Made by a program: the position numbers and the translations under genes
In this document: positions 27,371-38,439 of the stretch, one piece after another
Numbering within the stretch: the stretch's first letter is position 1
Layout: every line of letters begins with the position of its first letter
Assembly (NCBI RefSeq): GCF_963082655.1
Contig: NC_081552.1
Location: forward strand, 3,703,648-3,767,647
Direction of reading: 5' to 3'
From: Stomoxys calcitrans
Lineage: Eukaryota > Arthropoda > Insecta > Diptera > Muscidae
DNA length: 64,000 nt
The notes under the pieces: generated by a model
Told to the model about the DNA's origin: nothing
Databases searched by the model: none
The model's input: only the letters and a program-made list of their open reading frames with translations

Positions 27371-30300
27371 ATGGGAAAAAAGAAAAGTAAGTATCTTGCA
27401 AAATATATGTCCCTGCAACATATACATATATAGATGATGATGAAATTCTTTATTTGTAGAAAATAAGCAAGATGGAGAGAAGGATCCGGCCAAAGATCGT
27501 CAAGGAAATGCTCAAACAGGTATAAACATATAATAAACATTTATCCTTTCTCATAAAATCGTGCTCAAGTTGTTTGATCCATATGTCTATAAATCTTCCC
27601 ATGAAGATTTGCTTAAAGAACAGCGTCCTCTCATATCAATGAGTGCACTTTGATTTAAGTGAGAGGAGTAGTGCACAAATGGAGGTTTAACATATAAAAA
27701 TAAAATATTTAATGTGTTTTTGTTGTTAGGTCAATCCGGTACGAACAATCAGATTCAATGTGTTGTTGTAGCAGTTTGTTGTGTTATATCTTTCGTCCCT
27801 TGATCCAGGAGCTAAGATGGGGTGCGTCCACAGGGATATGGGTCTGAGTCGAGTGGGTATGGCTGAGCAGTTAAACAGGTGACGTGTATCGTGTGACCCC
27901 TGGTCACAATCGGGACATACACATGGCACGTCGGCATCAATCCCTGCTCTGTAGTAGTTGAGGGCTGTATCTGCCGGAACGTAATTGCAAATTTCTTCAA
28001 GTGCAATAGGAGGCGGTCGTTCTCCAAGGACCACATTCACCAGGCAGCCATTTACCGCATCTGCTACCGTGTCTGCATGAATGTTGTCTAGACCCGCTTG
28101 ATCTAGAGGTTTCCTCTTGTAGCGCTGAACCTCAAGCTCTAGATCATATTATTCCATTGCGTGTCACAGAGCTGACGAGACCACACTGGTGCTGCATATT
28201 CAATGTTTAGTGCCTTATGGTGGATGAATTATATGAATTAGCATGCTAGCAGCTGGAATACTGATTTGGTACTCACAATCCACAAATGGTTTCCCATCGC
28301 AAAATTTAGAGGACAGAATTCTCTTGTACTCTTTCTTATTCCCGTTGTCGAAGACGAATTTCACATTTCATGGTATTCTGCAACTTATTCGCCTTCGACA
28401 GTTTGATGATAGAAAAATATTGCGGTAAATAAAAAAATAATATAAAAGTAGGTTCCATACTCTTTCGACAAATAGGTGCGATGTAGTGTAGAATGCAATT
28501 AACTTATATATTGATTGTTTTCGTCAAATTTGACAGTCGAATTCGACTTATGTGATACCAAAAATGCAAACGAATTTTCGTCTTCGACAATCGTAATACC
28601 ATTCTGTAAAATTTTCAACATTCGACTATGTCATCGCCAACCGGAATAAGGGGGAATACGTCTTGGACCCATGTGTATTTTCAATTTGTGTGTCCTCTTG
28701 ATCCTCCCGTATCTACGCGATAGATTTGTCTGTACAAACTTGAATACTTTAAGTAAGACATAAATAATGTTTGATAACCAACCGAATTGGGTACAGCTAC
28801 ATGTTTCTTGCAAATGAAAAATTAAAAGCTTCTAGAAACTTTTTAGTCGCTTATGGACTGCAATTCAGCTTTAGTTGCGTCGACAGGACATGCAGTAAAG
28901 ATGAATAACAAGTTGGAACATATTTTCAGGTTTAGTACAATATCAGTGTTTTGAATGTTCAGCTGTTTAGTGGTATGCATATGAATCATAAAATCATACT
29001 CCCTATCCGTAAATTCTACAGGCCCGGCACATAGCGTGCCCGCTTTAACGGAGCAGAAAGTTTATCTTAGCAACTTTCAAGTGTAATATAGGTGTGTGTC
29101 CTTTCACCAACATTATTCCAGCTGTTGTTAGAGAAGGTCATGCTGAAAGCGAACAGTGAAAATCCAGGAGGTGTTCGCATAAATGACAGCGATTACTTAG
29201 ATATAATGTCTCCCGGTTTTAACGACATCGAAGATAAACCGAACAGACTAGCAGAAAACGCTGCAGCTGGGCTTCAAATAAACATAAAGAGGACAAAATT
29301 AATGCCTGTTGGCACAAGCGTTATAGCACCCCTGACAATCATCGACGAAACGTTGAATCCTTCTGCTATCATGGAAATTTAATATCAGGAAACGTTAAAT
29401 CTGAAAACGTTATAAAGTACCGTAAAAATAAGGCAAGGGTACCTTTCCAAGTAGTGCACGGAATATGGCGGTCAACAACAACAGACGCAAAACCAGACGT
29501 TGTTGTTTCTTCAGGTGCAATGGGAGGCGGTCGTTCTCCAAGGACCACATTCACCCGGTAGCCATTTACTGCATCTGCTAGCGTGTCTGCATGAATGTTG
29601 TCTAGATCTGCTTGATATGCCGCTTGATCTAGAGGTTCTCTCTTGTAGGGCTGAACCTCACGCTCTAGATCATGTATATTTACCTTAAGGCTTCTGTGCG
29701 GTGGATATCTATCCACAAGATGATGATTCGGATGGTCTCTGCGATTACAGCCCAAAAGGTATTGCTTAGACAGCATGTTGTTATGTCTTCGCACTGGAAG
29801 GGTCTTTGTCTCCTGATGGAGGTGGTGGTACAGGTTGTATAGCTCCTTCTCGGCAGAACCGAACCTGTCTGCTTTCCCCATGCACTCCATGTAGGGGTCA
29901 CAAGCGCCAGGCGCAGGCGAGATGGGTCTATATTGCACTGAATGGTGTATCACGAAGGCCAATCCCCCACCTCCATTCCTTGAGCGATCCTTACGTAGCA
30001 CATTGTATCCGTGACAACTGTGCAAGCTGCAGGTGTTGGTCAGCTTTGTCTCCTGGATCGTTGCGACCAATATATCTTTTCGACTCATTAAATCCACAAT
30101 CTTCACCCTTGTCGGTGAAGAACTCCATCGGATCAATCCAGTACGTACAACCGGCTGCCATGGGATTGAAAATAGCATCGCGCAAACCGATGCTTAAAAA
30201 AATCGTTTGGTGCTGGACAAAATGACCTGGTATGACAAGTTGTGTGAGAGGATAACACGAAGCGAAGGTAATACTATTAACATTCTATATGTTTTTATTT

Positions 30301-33300
30301 TTCTCAGTATACGTAGATATATTTAGTAAGTAAAGAAGTTGGGTAAATTGGGTTGCAATCCATAAACGACCAAAGATTAAAAAATTGTTCTTAGGATAGT
30401 TAGATTAGGTGTTAGGTGTGCAGTGTCTTAAAACGCTTCTAATACCTCTCGTCGCCTTGCAATACTTAAACCTTGTACATATTTGGTTTTTTTCAATTAG
30501 CTGGACCTAGCGGACAAAGTCAGGGGCAAGCCCAGCCCGCATCCTCTGGACAACAGCAAGGAAGACAGGGCGGACAGAAAGAGGCCCAAAAACATCAAGG
30601 ATCTGGAGCCGGCAAAGGCCAACAACAACAACAAGAAAAAGCATCGGTCCAGCACGGAGGAAATAAAGGTCCACAGCAACAAGGAGAACTAAAGCAATCA
30701 CAGCAGAAACCAAAGCCACAGACAGGCGACCAAGGACAAAGTCAACAGCAGAGTTCTTGGGGAGGAAACCAAGGACAACAACAACCCGGCCAGTGGCCAG
30801 GACCAGGACCAGGTGGTCAGGGAGGGCAACAACAACGTGGTCCTCCATCACAGGCTGTTGCACAAAGTCAACAGCAGAGTGCTTGGGGTGGGAATCAAGG
30901 ACAACAATCCCGCGGCCCAGCGCAACAGGCCAGAGGACAGGGACAGCAACAAGGTTCTTGGGGAGGAAACCAAGGACAACAACAAGCCGGCCAGTGGCCA
31001 GGACCAGGTGGTCAGGGAGGGCAACAACAACGTGGTCCTCCATCACAGGCTGTTGCACAAAGTCAACAGCAGAGTGCTTGGGGTGGGAATCAAGGACAAC
31101 AATCCCGCGGCCCAGCGCAACAGACCAGAGGACAGGGACAGCAACAAGGTTCTTGGGGAGGAAACCAAGGACAACAACAAGCCGGCAAGCTGGCACAACC
31201 AGGTGGCCAGGGAGGGCAACAACAACGTGGTCCTCCATCACAGGCCGTTGCACAAAATCAACAACAGAGTTCTTGGGGTGGGAACCAAGGACAACAATCC
31301 CGCGGCCCAGCGCAACAGGCCAGAGGACAGGGACAGCAACAAGGTTCTTTGGGAGGAAACCAAGGACAACAACAAGCCGGCCAGTGGGCACAAGGAGCTC
31401 AACAACGTGGGCCAGCACCACAAGCAAGCCAACAACAACATCAGCAGCGTGGTGGTCCTGGCCAGCAGCGTGGTGGTCCTGGCCAGCAGCGTGGTGGACA
31501 GCAATCTATGGAAACATCATTCCAAAAAATGTCTGTATCAAATGGTAAGTCCTATTTTTTTGCTATGTGTGTTATATCATTTATTTTGACACAAATCCTA
31601 AAATTTGGCAACCTCTAAAATCTTTTTCTCGCTTGAAAAATAAGAAGTAAAAATATTTTTGTTTTTCTTATGTGTTTTTGTTTTCTTACTGACTTGTGTT
31701 TATCGACGAATGCTTATTACATGCAAATTTTAGAACAAGTTCTTCCTTTGAAGCCGAAGTCTTGTTCGGGTATTGTGCGCGGAACTTTGGGAACCCCAGG
31801 TAGCGTCGAAGTAAATTACCTTAAATTAGATATAAATAATATGCCAAACGAAGCATATCACTACGACGTCACCATCACGCCCGACCGACCAAAGAAGTTT
31901 TTGAGGCCTGCGTTTGACCAGTGCCAAAGAGAAATGTTCGGAACTATTGCAGCGGCTTACGATGGCATGAAGAGCTGCTATACAATTTCACGCCTGCCAA
32001 CCCCCATCGAACACACTGTACAGGTATGAATCAAGAATATTATTTTCTTAGGAGATAAATCCCATAACAATTAGTAGTAACTTTAATGCCTACATAATTT
32101 CAGGTTGCAGACTCCGGCAATCGTATGAAAGATTTCAAAGTTGAAATAAAGGAAACTACTGATCTTGTTGTGGACCTCAACTCTTTGCGAACGTATGTCG
32201 CCTGACATTATAATATTGATATGTTATGCTGATGTTTTACTCCATTATATAGTTATCACAGAGAGAGTGTCTCCGATAAGCCAATGAGAGCCATTCAGGT
32301 GTTAGATGTCGTCTTGTCGGGCAACAACCATGAACGCGGCATTCGTGTGGGAAGATCATTTTTCCATAAACCCGCAAATCCGTTTGATTTAGAGGGAGGG
32401 TACGAAGCTTGGACTGGTCTGTTTCAGGCTGCCATTTTAGGTGAACAACCTTTTATAAACGTCGACATTGCTCATAAGTCGTTCCCACGCAAAAGTAGCC
32501 TTATAGAATATTTGCAAAATCAAAATATCAGACCAGATGAACCATTGAACAACTATTCATATAGGGATGTGGAAAAATTCCTCAAAGGCATTGATATAGT
32601 ATATGAACCACCAACATCGTTTGGAAGTTTCCCAAGGAGATATAGAGTGTTAGGTATTGGAGATCCAGCTTCAAAACTTCGGTTTAGAAATGATGAGGGG
32701 CTAGAACTAACTGTCGCCGCATATTTTCAATCTCGCGGTTATCAGTTGCGTTTTCCAAACTTGAACTGCGTAAAGGTTGGCTCGACAGTACGATCAATTG
32801 CTCTGCCTATGGAATTGTGCCACATTTCGGAAGGTCAAGCCTTAAACGTGAGTAACTGATTAAAAAAAATATCTATAACGAACTGTTTGTATTCGTTTTG
32901 TATTCCATTACAGCGCAAAGATGACGCGAAGCAGGTTCAAAAAATGATTCGATTTGCTGCAACGTCTACCAACGTGCGCAAGGAAAAAATAATGAACATT
33001 CTCCAATATTTCAAACATAACGATAGTCCAATTATACGAGCCTTTGGCATTCAAATTGGTTCGAATTTTATTAAGGTGCCAATGCGTAACTTACCATCAC
33101 CTTACATGGAATATTTGGGTGGTCAAACTGTAACCACATTCAAAGGCGCATGGCGCATGGATGGAAAGAAGTTTTTGGCTTGTTCAAAACCCCAAGGTGG
33201 TGGCCACAAATGGTGTATAATGTATGAGAAAAATCCAGGTTCTCGCTTAAACTATAATGAACTCAATAATTTCAAAAATAATGTAGGTATACGTGACATT

Positions 33301-34560
33301 GGGTGTTCCATAGTAATAGCCGACTATTGCATATTATAGGTTTTGAGAGAGTCGGAGAAATTAAACATGAATTTAGAAAAAAGCGCTGAAATCATTGAAT
33401 ACAACTCTCGCGATATCGCCAGCACACTCCAAGACCTTGCTAAGCAAAAGTATGCCTTGGTATTTGTGGTTCTGGGCAAATTCGCATCCTATGCCACTGT
33501 TAAGCAGAGTGCCGAATTAAGGGTAGGCATTCTCACACAATGCATCAAAGAACAAACTGTGGGCAGAACAGCCAGAGACCAGACCGTCTTCTCCAATATA
33601 CTTTTGAAGGTTAATGGAAAACTTAATGGAACAAATCATAAGATCTCTGCTGATGCGATGATGGCTCCTATTAAGAAGGTTATGTACTTGGGGGCAGACG
33701 TCACACATCCTTCACCAGATCAGCGCGAAATTCCCAGTGTCGTTGGCGTTGCGGCCTCACACGATCTTTTTGGAGCTTGTTACAACATGCAATACCGCCT
33801 GCAGAGCTCCAAAAGAGAAGACATAGAAGATATGGAGTCCATTGTGCTCACACATTTGCAAGTATTTGCAAAATACCAAAAGGGTTATCCCGAACAAATT
33901 ATCTACTACAGAGATGGCGTCTCGGATGGTCAATTTCCTATAATTAGAAATGTGGAATTGACTGCCATTAAAAGAGCTTGCGCAAAATTGGTAAGAGACT
34001 TTCAATCTAATGTTTTCTCTCAATATTTGGTTTGTTTTTCAGAAATGTCAACCAAAGTTGACATGCGTCATAGTGGTTAAGAGGCATCACACTCGATTTT
34101 TCCCCATGAAACAACCAAGAGATGCTAGAGATTTTAACAATGTGGATCCAGGCACTGTGGTCGATCAGCACATAACGCATCCCAATGAAGTTCAGTTCTT
34201 TATGGTTAGCCATCAATCCATTCAGGGGACAGCAAAACCTACGCGTTACAACGTGATAATGGACGAATCAAAGTTTAACATTGACGTTTTACAGAAACTT
34301 ACATACAATTTATGTCATCTATTTCCACGATGCAACAGAGTCGTGTCCTATCCAGCTCCTGCTTATTTGGCCCATCTTGTCGCATTCCGTGGACGCGTTT
34401 ATTTGGAGGGGTAAGCGAGCATATATTGCGCCTGCTTTTCAATTAATTATTTCTTTTGTTTCGCAGAGCCCGAGGCTATTCCAAGGATTTAAAGGTCGAA
34501 TACGAGAGACGTCTTATCAAGCCCAACTTCATGGAAACCAATCCAATGTATTTCATATAA
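27371..34560 (+). CDS. AGO2: Argonaute-2, siRNA-guided slicer (10 coding exons)
   Basis: Exons: 27371-27386, 27460-27519, 30501-31544, 31734-32023, 32104-32192, 32253-32847, 32914-33282, 33340-33990, 34043-34410 and 34467-34560. They sum to 3576 nt (1191 aa), all GT-AG and in phase. Residues 1-25 are Lys-rich (MGKKKKNKQDGEKDP). Residues 26-373 are a Gln/Gly-rich low-complexity region with 65-residue repeats. The N domain (about 374-500) follows, then PAZ (within 500-698; 'FPRKSSLIEYLQNQ' and 'RRYRVLGIGD' are typical), MID and PIWI. PIWI has the slicer tetrad D941 ('YLGADVTHP'), probable glutamate finger E981, D1013 ('YYRDGVSDGQF') and H1149 ('PAYLAHLVAFRGR'). It ends NPMYFI, close to the usual Argonaute C-terminus. 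Family role: it loads Dicer-2 siRNAs into RISC and cleaves viral and transposon RNA. Intron 2 is 2.98 kb and full of LINE pieces; the others are 50-190 bp. The gene looks intact. Confidence 0.97.
27720..28165 (-). mobile_element. LINE-E 3' fragment in AGO2 intron 2
   Basis: Minus-strand frame with 'VNVVLGERPPPIALEEI' and the Cys/His tail 'CVCPDCDQGSHDTRHLFNC'. It is collinear with 48900-49130. The 3' side (27721-27800) is the CAA-rich end of LINE-E. It is antisense to AGO2 and 5'-truncated. 28166-29090 of the intron has no recognised gene. Confidence 0.85.
29092..29382 (+). mobile_element. reverse-transcriptase fragment in AGO2 intron 2
   Basis: A 96-aa plus-strand frame starts 'CVLSPTLFQLLLEKVM' and contains 'AENAAAGLQINIKRTKLM'. 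This is the order of RT motif B' (QGxxLSP..F) and the segment after the catalytic motif (GL.IN..KTK) in LINEs. The (Y/F)xDD motif between them is degraded ('YLDIMSPGFNDIED'). Its family differs from LINE-A to LINE-E. Confidence 0.55.
29390..30185 (-). mobile_element. LINE-E internally deleted copy, antisense in AGO2 intron 2
   Basis: An open minus-strand frame (30178-29369, 269 aa) fuses a 5' part to a C-terminal part. The 5' part holds 'IPWQPVVRTGL' then endonuclease sequence 'DILVATIQETKL' and 'RSRNGGGGLAFVIHHSVQY'. The C-terminal part is 'MLSKQYLLGCNRRDHPNHH' and 'VNVVLGERPPPIAPEE'. The RT domain between them is missing. The extreme 5' end (30100-30175) is the head of the CAA-tailed short element. 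Not a host gene. Confidence 0.8.
30735..31400 (+). repeat. 195-bp (65-aa) tandem repeats coding for the AGO2 N-terminal region
   Basis: The anchor 'ttgcacaaa(g/a)tcaaca' occurs at 30861, 31056 and 31251, exactly 195 bp apart, with a partial unit before and after. Each unit encodes WGGNQGQQ, RGPPSQAVAQ and RGQGQQQGS(W/L)GGN blocks. First and second units are nearly identical; the third differs more. A short triplication 'QQRGGPG' follows at 31440-31500. Since 195 is divisible by three and the codons lack stops, several other frames are also open here; they are shadows. Confidence 0.95.
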
Positions 34561-34653
34561 ATATATATATTTAAAATTAATATGTATACTATCCATATAA
34601 TCTCCGTCATCTTTACAAAAAATCAATTAATGCGAAAAAAAATTTAGTTTATA
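34561..34653. terminator. convergent 3' ends of AGO2 and PBDC1-like gene
   Basis: Only 93 bp separate the two stop codons. No clean AATAAA is visible within it for either strand, so at least one 3' UTR probably runs into the neighbour. Confidence 0.5.
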
Positions 34654-35043
34654 CTAATCCGAAATGACTTGTTTCTTTTCGTTTGTAAGGCATGATTTGG
34701 GTTTTGGGGCCGGTCGAAATTTCCGATATACCTCGTCATTAAAGCCTTCAATGTTTCGGGCGATTTCTATTGCCAAGAATTGTATGCGCACAACAAGTAA
34801 TGAGTTTTCCGGGGAAAATTCCTTCGAAGCATCGGCACGCATCAAGGTTCCATAAGAATAATCATCCAATTTGTTGAACTTTTCTGCGAACGCACGCCAT
34901 GCCACTTTGGCCTTTGGAGATTTGAGCACATCATCAGAGAGAATATCCACACGTAAATCTGGAAAGTCCTGACGAAAAGTCTGATAGATTTGTTCGTCAT
35001 AGGGCGTCAGTCTGATGCATGAGGGATGTATGCTTGTTATCAG
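34654..35043 (-). CDS. PBDC1: PBDC1-like protein, C-terminal exon
   Basis: Minus-strand exon of 390 nt (129 codons plus TAG), opened by a good 3' splice site (CTTACAG|CTG at 35044). Residues include 'RQDFPDLRVDILSDD', 'WRAFAEKFNKLDDYSYGTLM' and 'RIQFLAIEIARNIEGFND'. These match the conserved core of PBDC1 (human CXorf26 / yeast YPL225W type), including the YGTL and the IQF.AIEIARN signature. The name 'polysaccharide biosynthesis domain' is historical; in yeast the homologue has been linked to nascent-protein chaperoning (family knowledge). The upstream exon, expected to encode the short helical N-terminus ending just before 'LITSIHPSC', was not found between 35044 and 36900. It may lie beyond inserted repeats. 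Confidence 0.85.
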   Translation of the reverse strand: MITSIHPSCIRLTPYDEQIYQTFRQDFPDLRVDILSDDVLKSPKAKVAWRAFAEKFNKLDDYSYGTLMRADASKEFSPENSLLVVRIQFLAIEIARNIEGFNDEVYRKFRPAPKPKSCLTNEKKQVISD

Positions 35044-36160
35044 CTGTAAGAAGAGAAATGTTTTATGAATGTCATGAATTTTAAGTTTTTTTTTTATTCT
35101 TTTTTAGTTTGATTAAATATGAAATATTTTACACAATCATCCCATTAGTGAATATACTTTTCTTCCTATCAATTAATGCTGCAAATAAGGCCAACAAAAT
35201 AATTTATGTCTAGATAATTTGGATTAAATGAGAACATGTTCATCTGTGTCTAGTCTTAGAGCAAGTGGATACAAATTTAGCTTTTCATTGATTTTAAACC
35301 CAAGTCGGTGAATTGGATTTTTTTTATTGGTGTGTTTTGTCTCCACCCCTATTTTTGTTCTGTTATATACCTAGACTTAAGAATCTGCAACTTTGGTGGT
35401 GTGCGGCCAGAGTGTTTGGACCGAATTGCAGCATGGGTGATCGAGTACGCTTCTGTAAGCAATTTTTGAATTTCGTTATGTCCCCATATTGACACTAGGT
35501 TTGGTCTTTCGGCAACTCAAAAGCTCTCAGAACGATTGTCAACCCACCAATGTCTAGCCTGAGATATAACACAAAAATAAAAAAGCAACGCAATTGCTAT
35601 TACATTATACAAAGCGACAGTGGCATTGGAAATCCATGGTTCATTGGTCCAAATTAATGCATTCTATGAACCCCATTTCCCTTAACCGCTCCTTTACCCC
35701 CATACCTATTACCTCTCAAGTGAATGGACCTAAACACATTATTTCGTTATCACTTAGCGTTTCAAAATACGTTTTTATTGGTAATTTTTTTACCGATTTA
35801 TTAGAAATATACAAATCTTACATTCACAAAAACACAAATAAAAAAAAAAAACACAAGGACGTAGAAAGTTCTGTGATTTTTTTGTAAACTCTGAGTTTTA
35901 AATCGACGTTAATTTCCCTAACTAAATAAGCTCAATTAAGTGGTTCATATTTGGGTAATATCAAGAAACATATCCCAAACAAGCAATTAAAGAAATTGAA
36001 ATGAACTCTATAATGCCCCTATCTATAAATGAATTAGCTAAATGTTTAATACTATGATTTCAATAAAAAAATAATAATAAAATAAAAAGTAATCAGGGCG
36101 TGCAAATTGTAAAAGTTTTACGAAATTATATTGTGTATTGTTGACCTTTTTTATTATAAT
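35044..36160. other. intron/intergenic, nothing recognised
   Basis: AT-rich. No PBDC1 upstream exon or repeat match could be supported. Confidence 0.4.
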
Positions 36161-36300
36161 TTCGTGGATAGTTCGGCTTGAGGCCATGTACAATTATTAA
36201 AAACAGATGTCGGTGCTTTTTATTAATTGTTTTATTTTAAATTTTTCCAATATATCGATTACCAGCGGTAATCTTCATCAGGGAATGGATAACGAAAAAG
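36160..36300 (-). mobile_element. Penelope-like element terminal fragment with hammerhead-like motif
   Basis: On the minus strand, CTGATGA (36281-36275) is followed by AG, a perfect 6-bp hairpin ATTACC-GCT-GGTAAT, then CGA. This is the order of the hammerhead core (CUGAUGA, stem II, GAAA) that Penelope-like elements carry in their terminal repeats. The GAAA box is changed to CGATA, so it is probably inactive. A Penelope coding fragment lies 6 kb away on the same strand. Confidence 0.45.
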
Positions 36301-36454
36301 ATTATAGTAACATAAAACCGAATTTAACAAAAGCAAAGAAACAAAAATATAAATTTGATTAAAATTTAACTTTTAAAATAGAAATTACATTTTAAAACAA
36401 GTGAACATTTTTTCTCACACCACACAAGAATGACTGAAGCTTATTGTCTATTGC

Positions 36455-38386
36455 CTATATTTATTAATTTCTTTCATTTCGAGCAATGCAAAGCCATCAG
36501 GCCTATAAACAATCACACTATCCATAAGACGTACTTTTCTAACTAAACTACTCAATTAAAATAAAAAACTTAAAAACTTAGAAAATGCAAAAACTTTTAA
36601 CCTTTTTAGCACTTACTGATTCTAGATAACATTTAATTATAAATAAAAAACAAATTACTTAAAATTATAGGCAGTAACCGGTTAAAAAAAGCGTACTCAA
36701 AAAGATCAACGTAATAAAATAAAAATAAATAAAAAAATAATAATACTAAAACCAAAATAAAAAATAAAATCATAATAATACTCTTGGCTTTAAAAACAAA
36801 CAATAAAGAGTTACAAACAAAACAGATTTAAAAAAAAAATAATTAAAAAAAGACAATTAACAAAATGGAAAAAATAAGTAATACTAAAATCAAACAAGTA
36901 AAACGGCGTTAAGTTCGGCCGGGCCGAACTTTGGATGCCCACCACCTCGGGTATATATGTAAACCACCTTTCATCAAAATTCCGTGAAAATTTCATACCT
37001 TATACTCATATACCTCATACCGATCTGAACTATATACGACACGGATGTCGAAAAGCCGAACATAAGTCGCTGTGTCAAATTTAGCGGATTATAAATGCGC
37101 CTTTTATGGGGCCAAGACTTTAAATCGAGATATCGGTCTACATGGCAGCTATATCCAAATCTGGACCGATTCGGGCCAAGTTGCATAAACATGTCGAAAA
37201 GCCTAACACAAAGCACTGTCCCAAATTTCGGCGAAATTGGACAATAAATGCCTCTTTTATGGGCCATAAACCTTAAATCGAGAGATCGGTCTATATGGCA
37301 TCTATATGCAAATCTGGACCGATCTGGGCTAAATTTAAGAAGGACGTCGAAGAGCCTAACCAAACTCACTGTGTCAAATTTTAGCAACATCGGACAATAA
37401 ATGCGTCTTTTATGGCCCCAAAACCTACAACCTAGATATCGGTCTATATGGCAGCTATATCCGCTATATTGAGCGATCTGCGCGATACTGCAGAAGTATG
37501 TCAAGGGGCTTAACTTAACTCACTGTTCCAAATTTCGGCGACATCTGACAAAAAATGAGCATTTTATGGGCCCAAAACCATAAATCAAGAAATCGGTCTA
37601 TATGGCAGCTATATCTAAATCTGAACCGATCTGGACCAAATTGAAGAAATATGTCAAAGGGCCTAACACAACTCACTGTCCCGAATTTCATCAAAATCGG
37701 ATAATAAATGTGGCTTTTGTGGGCCTAAGACCCTTAACCGGAGGATCGGTCTATATGGCAGCTATATCCAAATCTGAACCGATCTGAGCCAATTTAACGA
37801 AGGAAGTCGAAGGGCCTAAGACAACTCACTGTCCCAAATTTCAGCGAAATCGGATAATAAATGTGGCTTTTATGGGCCTTAGACCCTAAATCGGAGGATC
37901 GGTCTATATGGCAGCTATATCCAAATCTGGACCGATCTGAGCCAAATTTACGAAGGATTTCGAAGGGCCTAACACAACTCACTGCCCCAAATTTCAACAA
38001 AATCGGATAATAAATGTGGCTTTTATGGGCCTAGGACCCTAAATCGGCGGATCGGTCTATATGGGGGCTATATCAAGATATAGTCTGATATAGCCCATCT
38101 TCGAACTTAACCTGCTTATGGACAAAAAAAGAATCTGTGCAAAATTTCAGCTCAATATCCTCATTTTTAAAGACTGTAGCGTGATTTCAAAAGACAGACG
38201 GACGGATATGTCTAGATTGTCTTAGATTTTTACGCTGATCAAGAATATATATATACATTATAGGGTCGGAAATGGATATTTCGATGTGTTCCAAACGGAA
38301 TGACAAAATGAATATACCCCCATCCTTCGGTGGTGGGTATAAAAATAAATAAATTAACAATAATACGAACGATAAAAAAACAAACC
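36455..38386 (-). mobile_element. LINE-B copy 2, 3' UTR (interrupted)
   Basis: 36470-36894 matches 60865-61300 closely ('gccatcaggcctataaa', 'aagacgtac', 'agtaatactaaaatcaaa'). The match resumes at 38344-38386 ('ataaattaacaataatacg'). The gap is a later insertion (36895-38343). This is the A-rich non-coding tail of LINE-B; small ORFs in it are meaningless. Confidence 0.85.
36895..38343. mobile_element. complete 153-bp-period element nested in LINE-B
   Basis: Ends are fixed by the split LINE-B sequence: CAAGTAAAACGGCG on the left, GGTGGGTATAAAA on the right. Seven repeat anchors lie at 37135, 37288, 37441, 37595, 37748, 37901 and 38054, spaced 153-154 bp. Near the left end is the palindrome AGTTCGGCC-G-GGCCGAACT. 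Read on the reverse strand, this is a terminal hairpin about 12 nt before the end TTTTACTTG, reminiscent of Helitron 3' ends. No protein coding; the 176-aa minus-strand ORF exists because 153 is divisible by 3. Confidence 0.85.
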
Positions 38387-38439
38387 GTAAGACTATATAT
38401 TAAGACTCATGGGTTTGTATGTACGATACAATCATAACT

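Noticed and set aside
30507..31427. 306-aa minus-strand ORF and several 250+ aa ORFs in other frames over AGO2 exon 3
   Set aside because: Shadows of the in-phase 195-bp repeat, whose codons give few stops in any frame. The plus frame continuous with flanking AGO2 exons is the real one.
36974..37504. 176-aa minus ORF of repeating 'RSRFGYSCHIDRSLDLR' type
   Set aside because: Product of the 153-bp repeat (a multiple of 3). Non-coding repeat.
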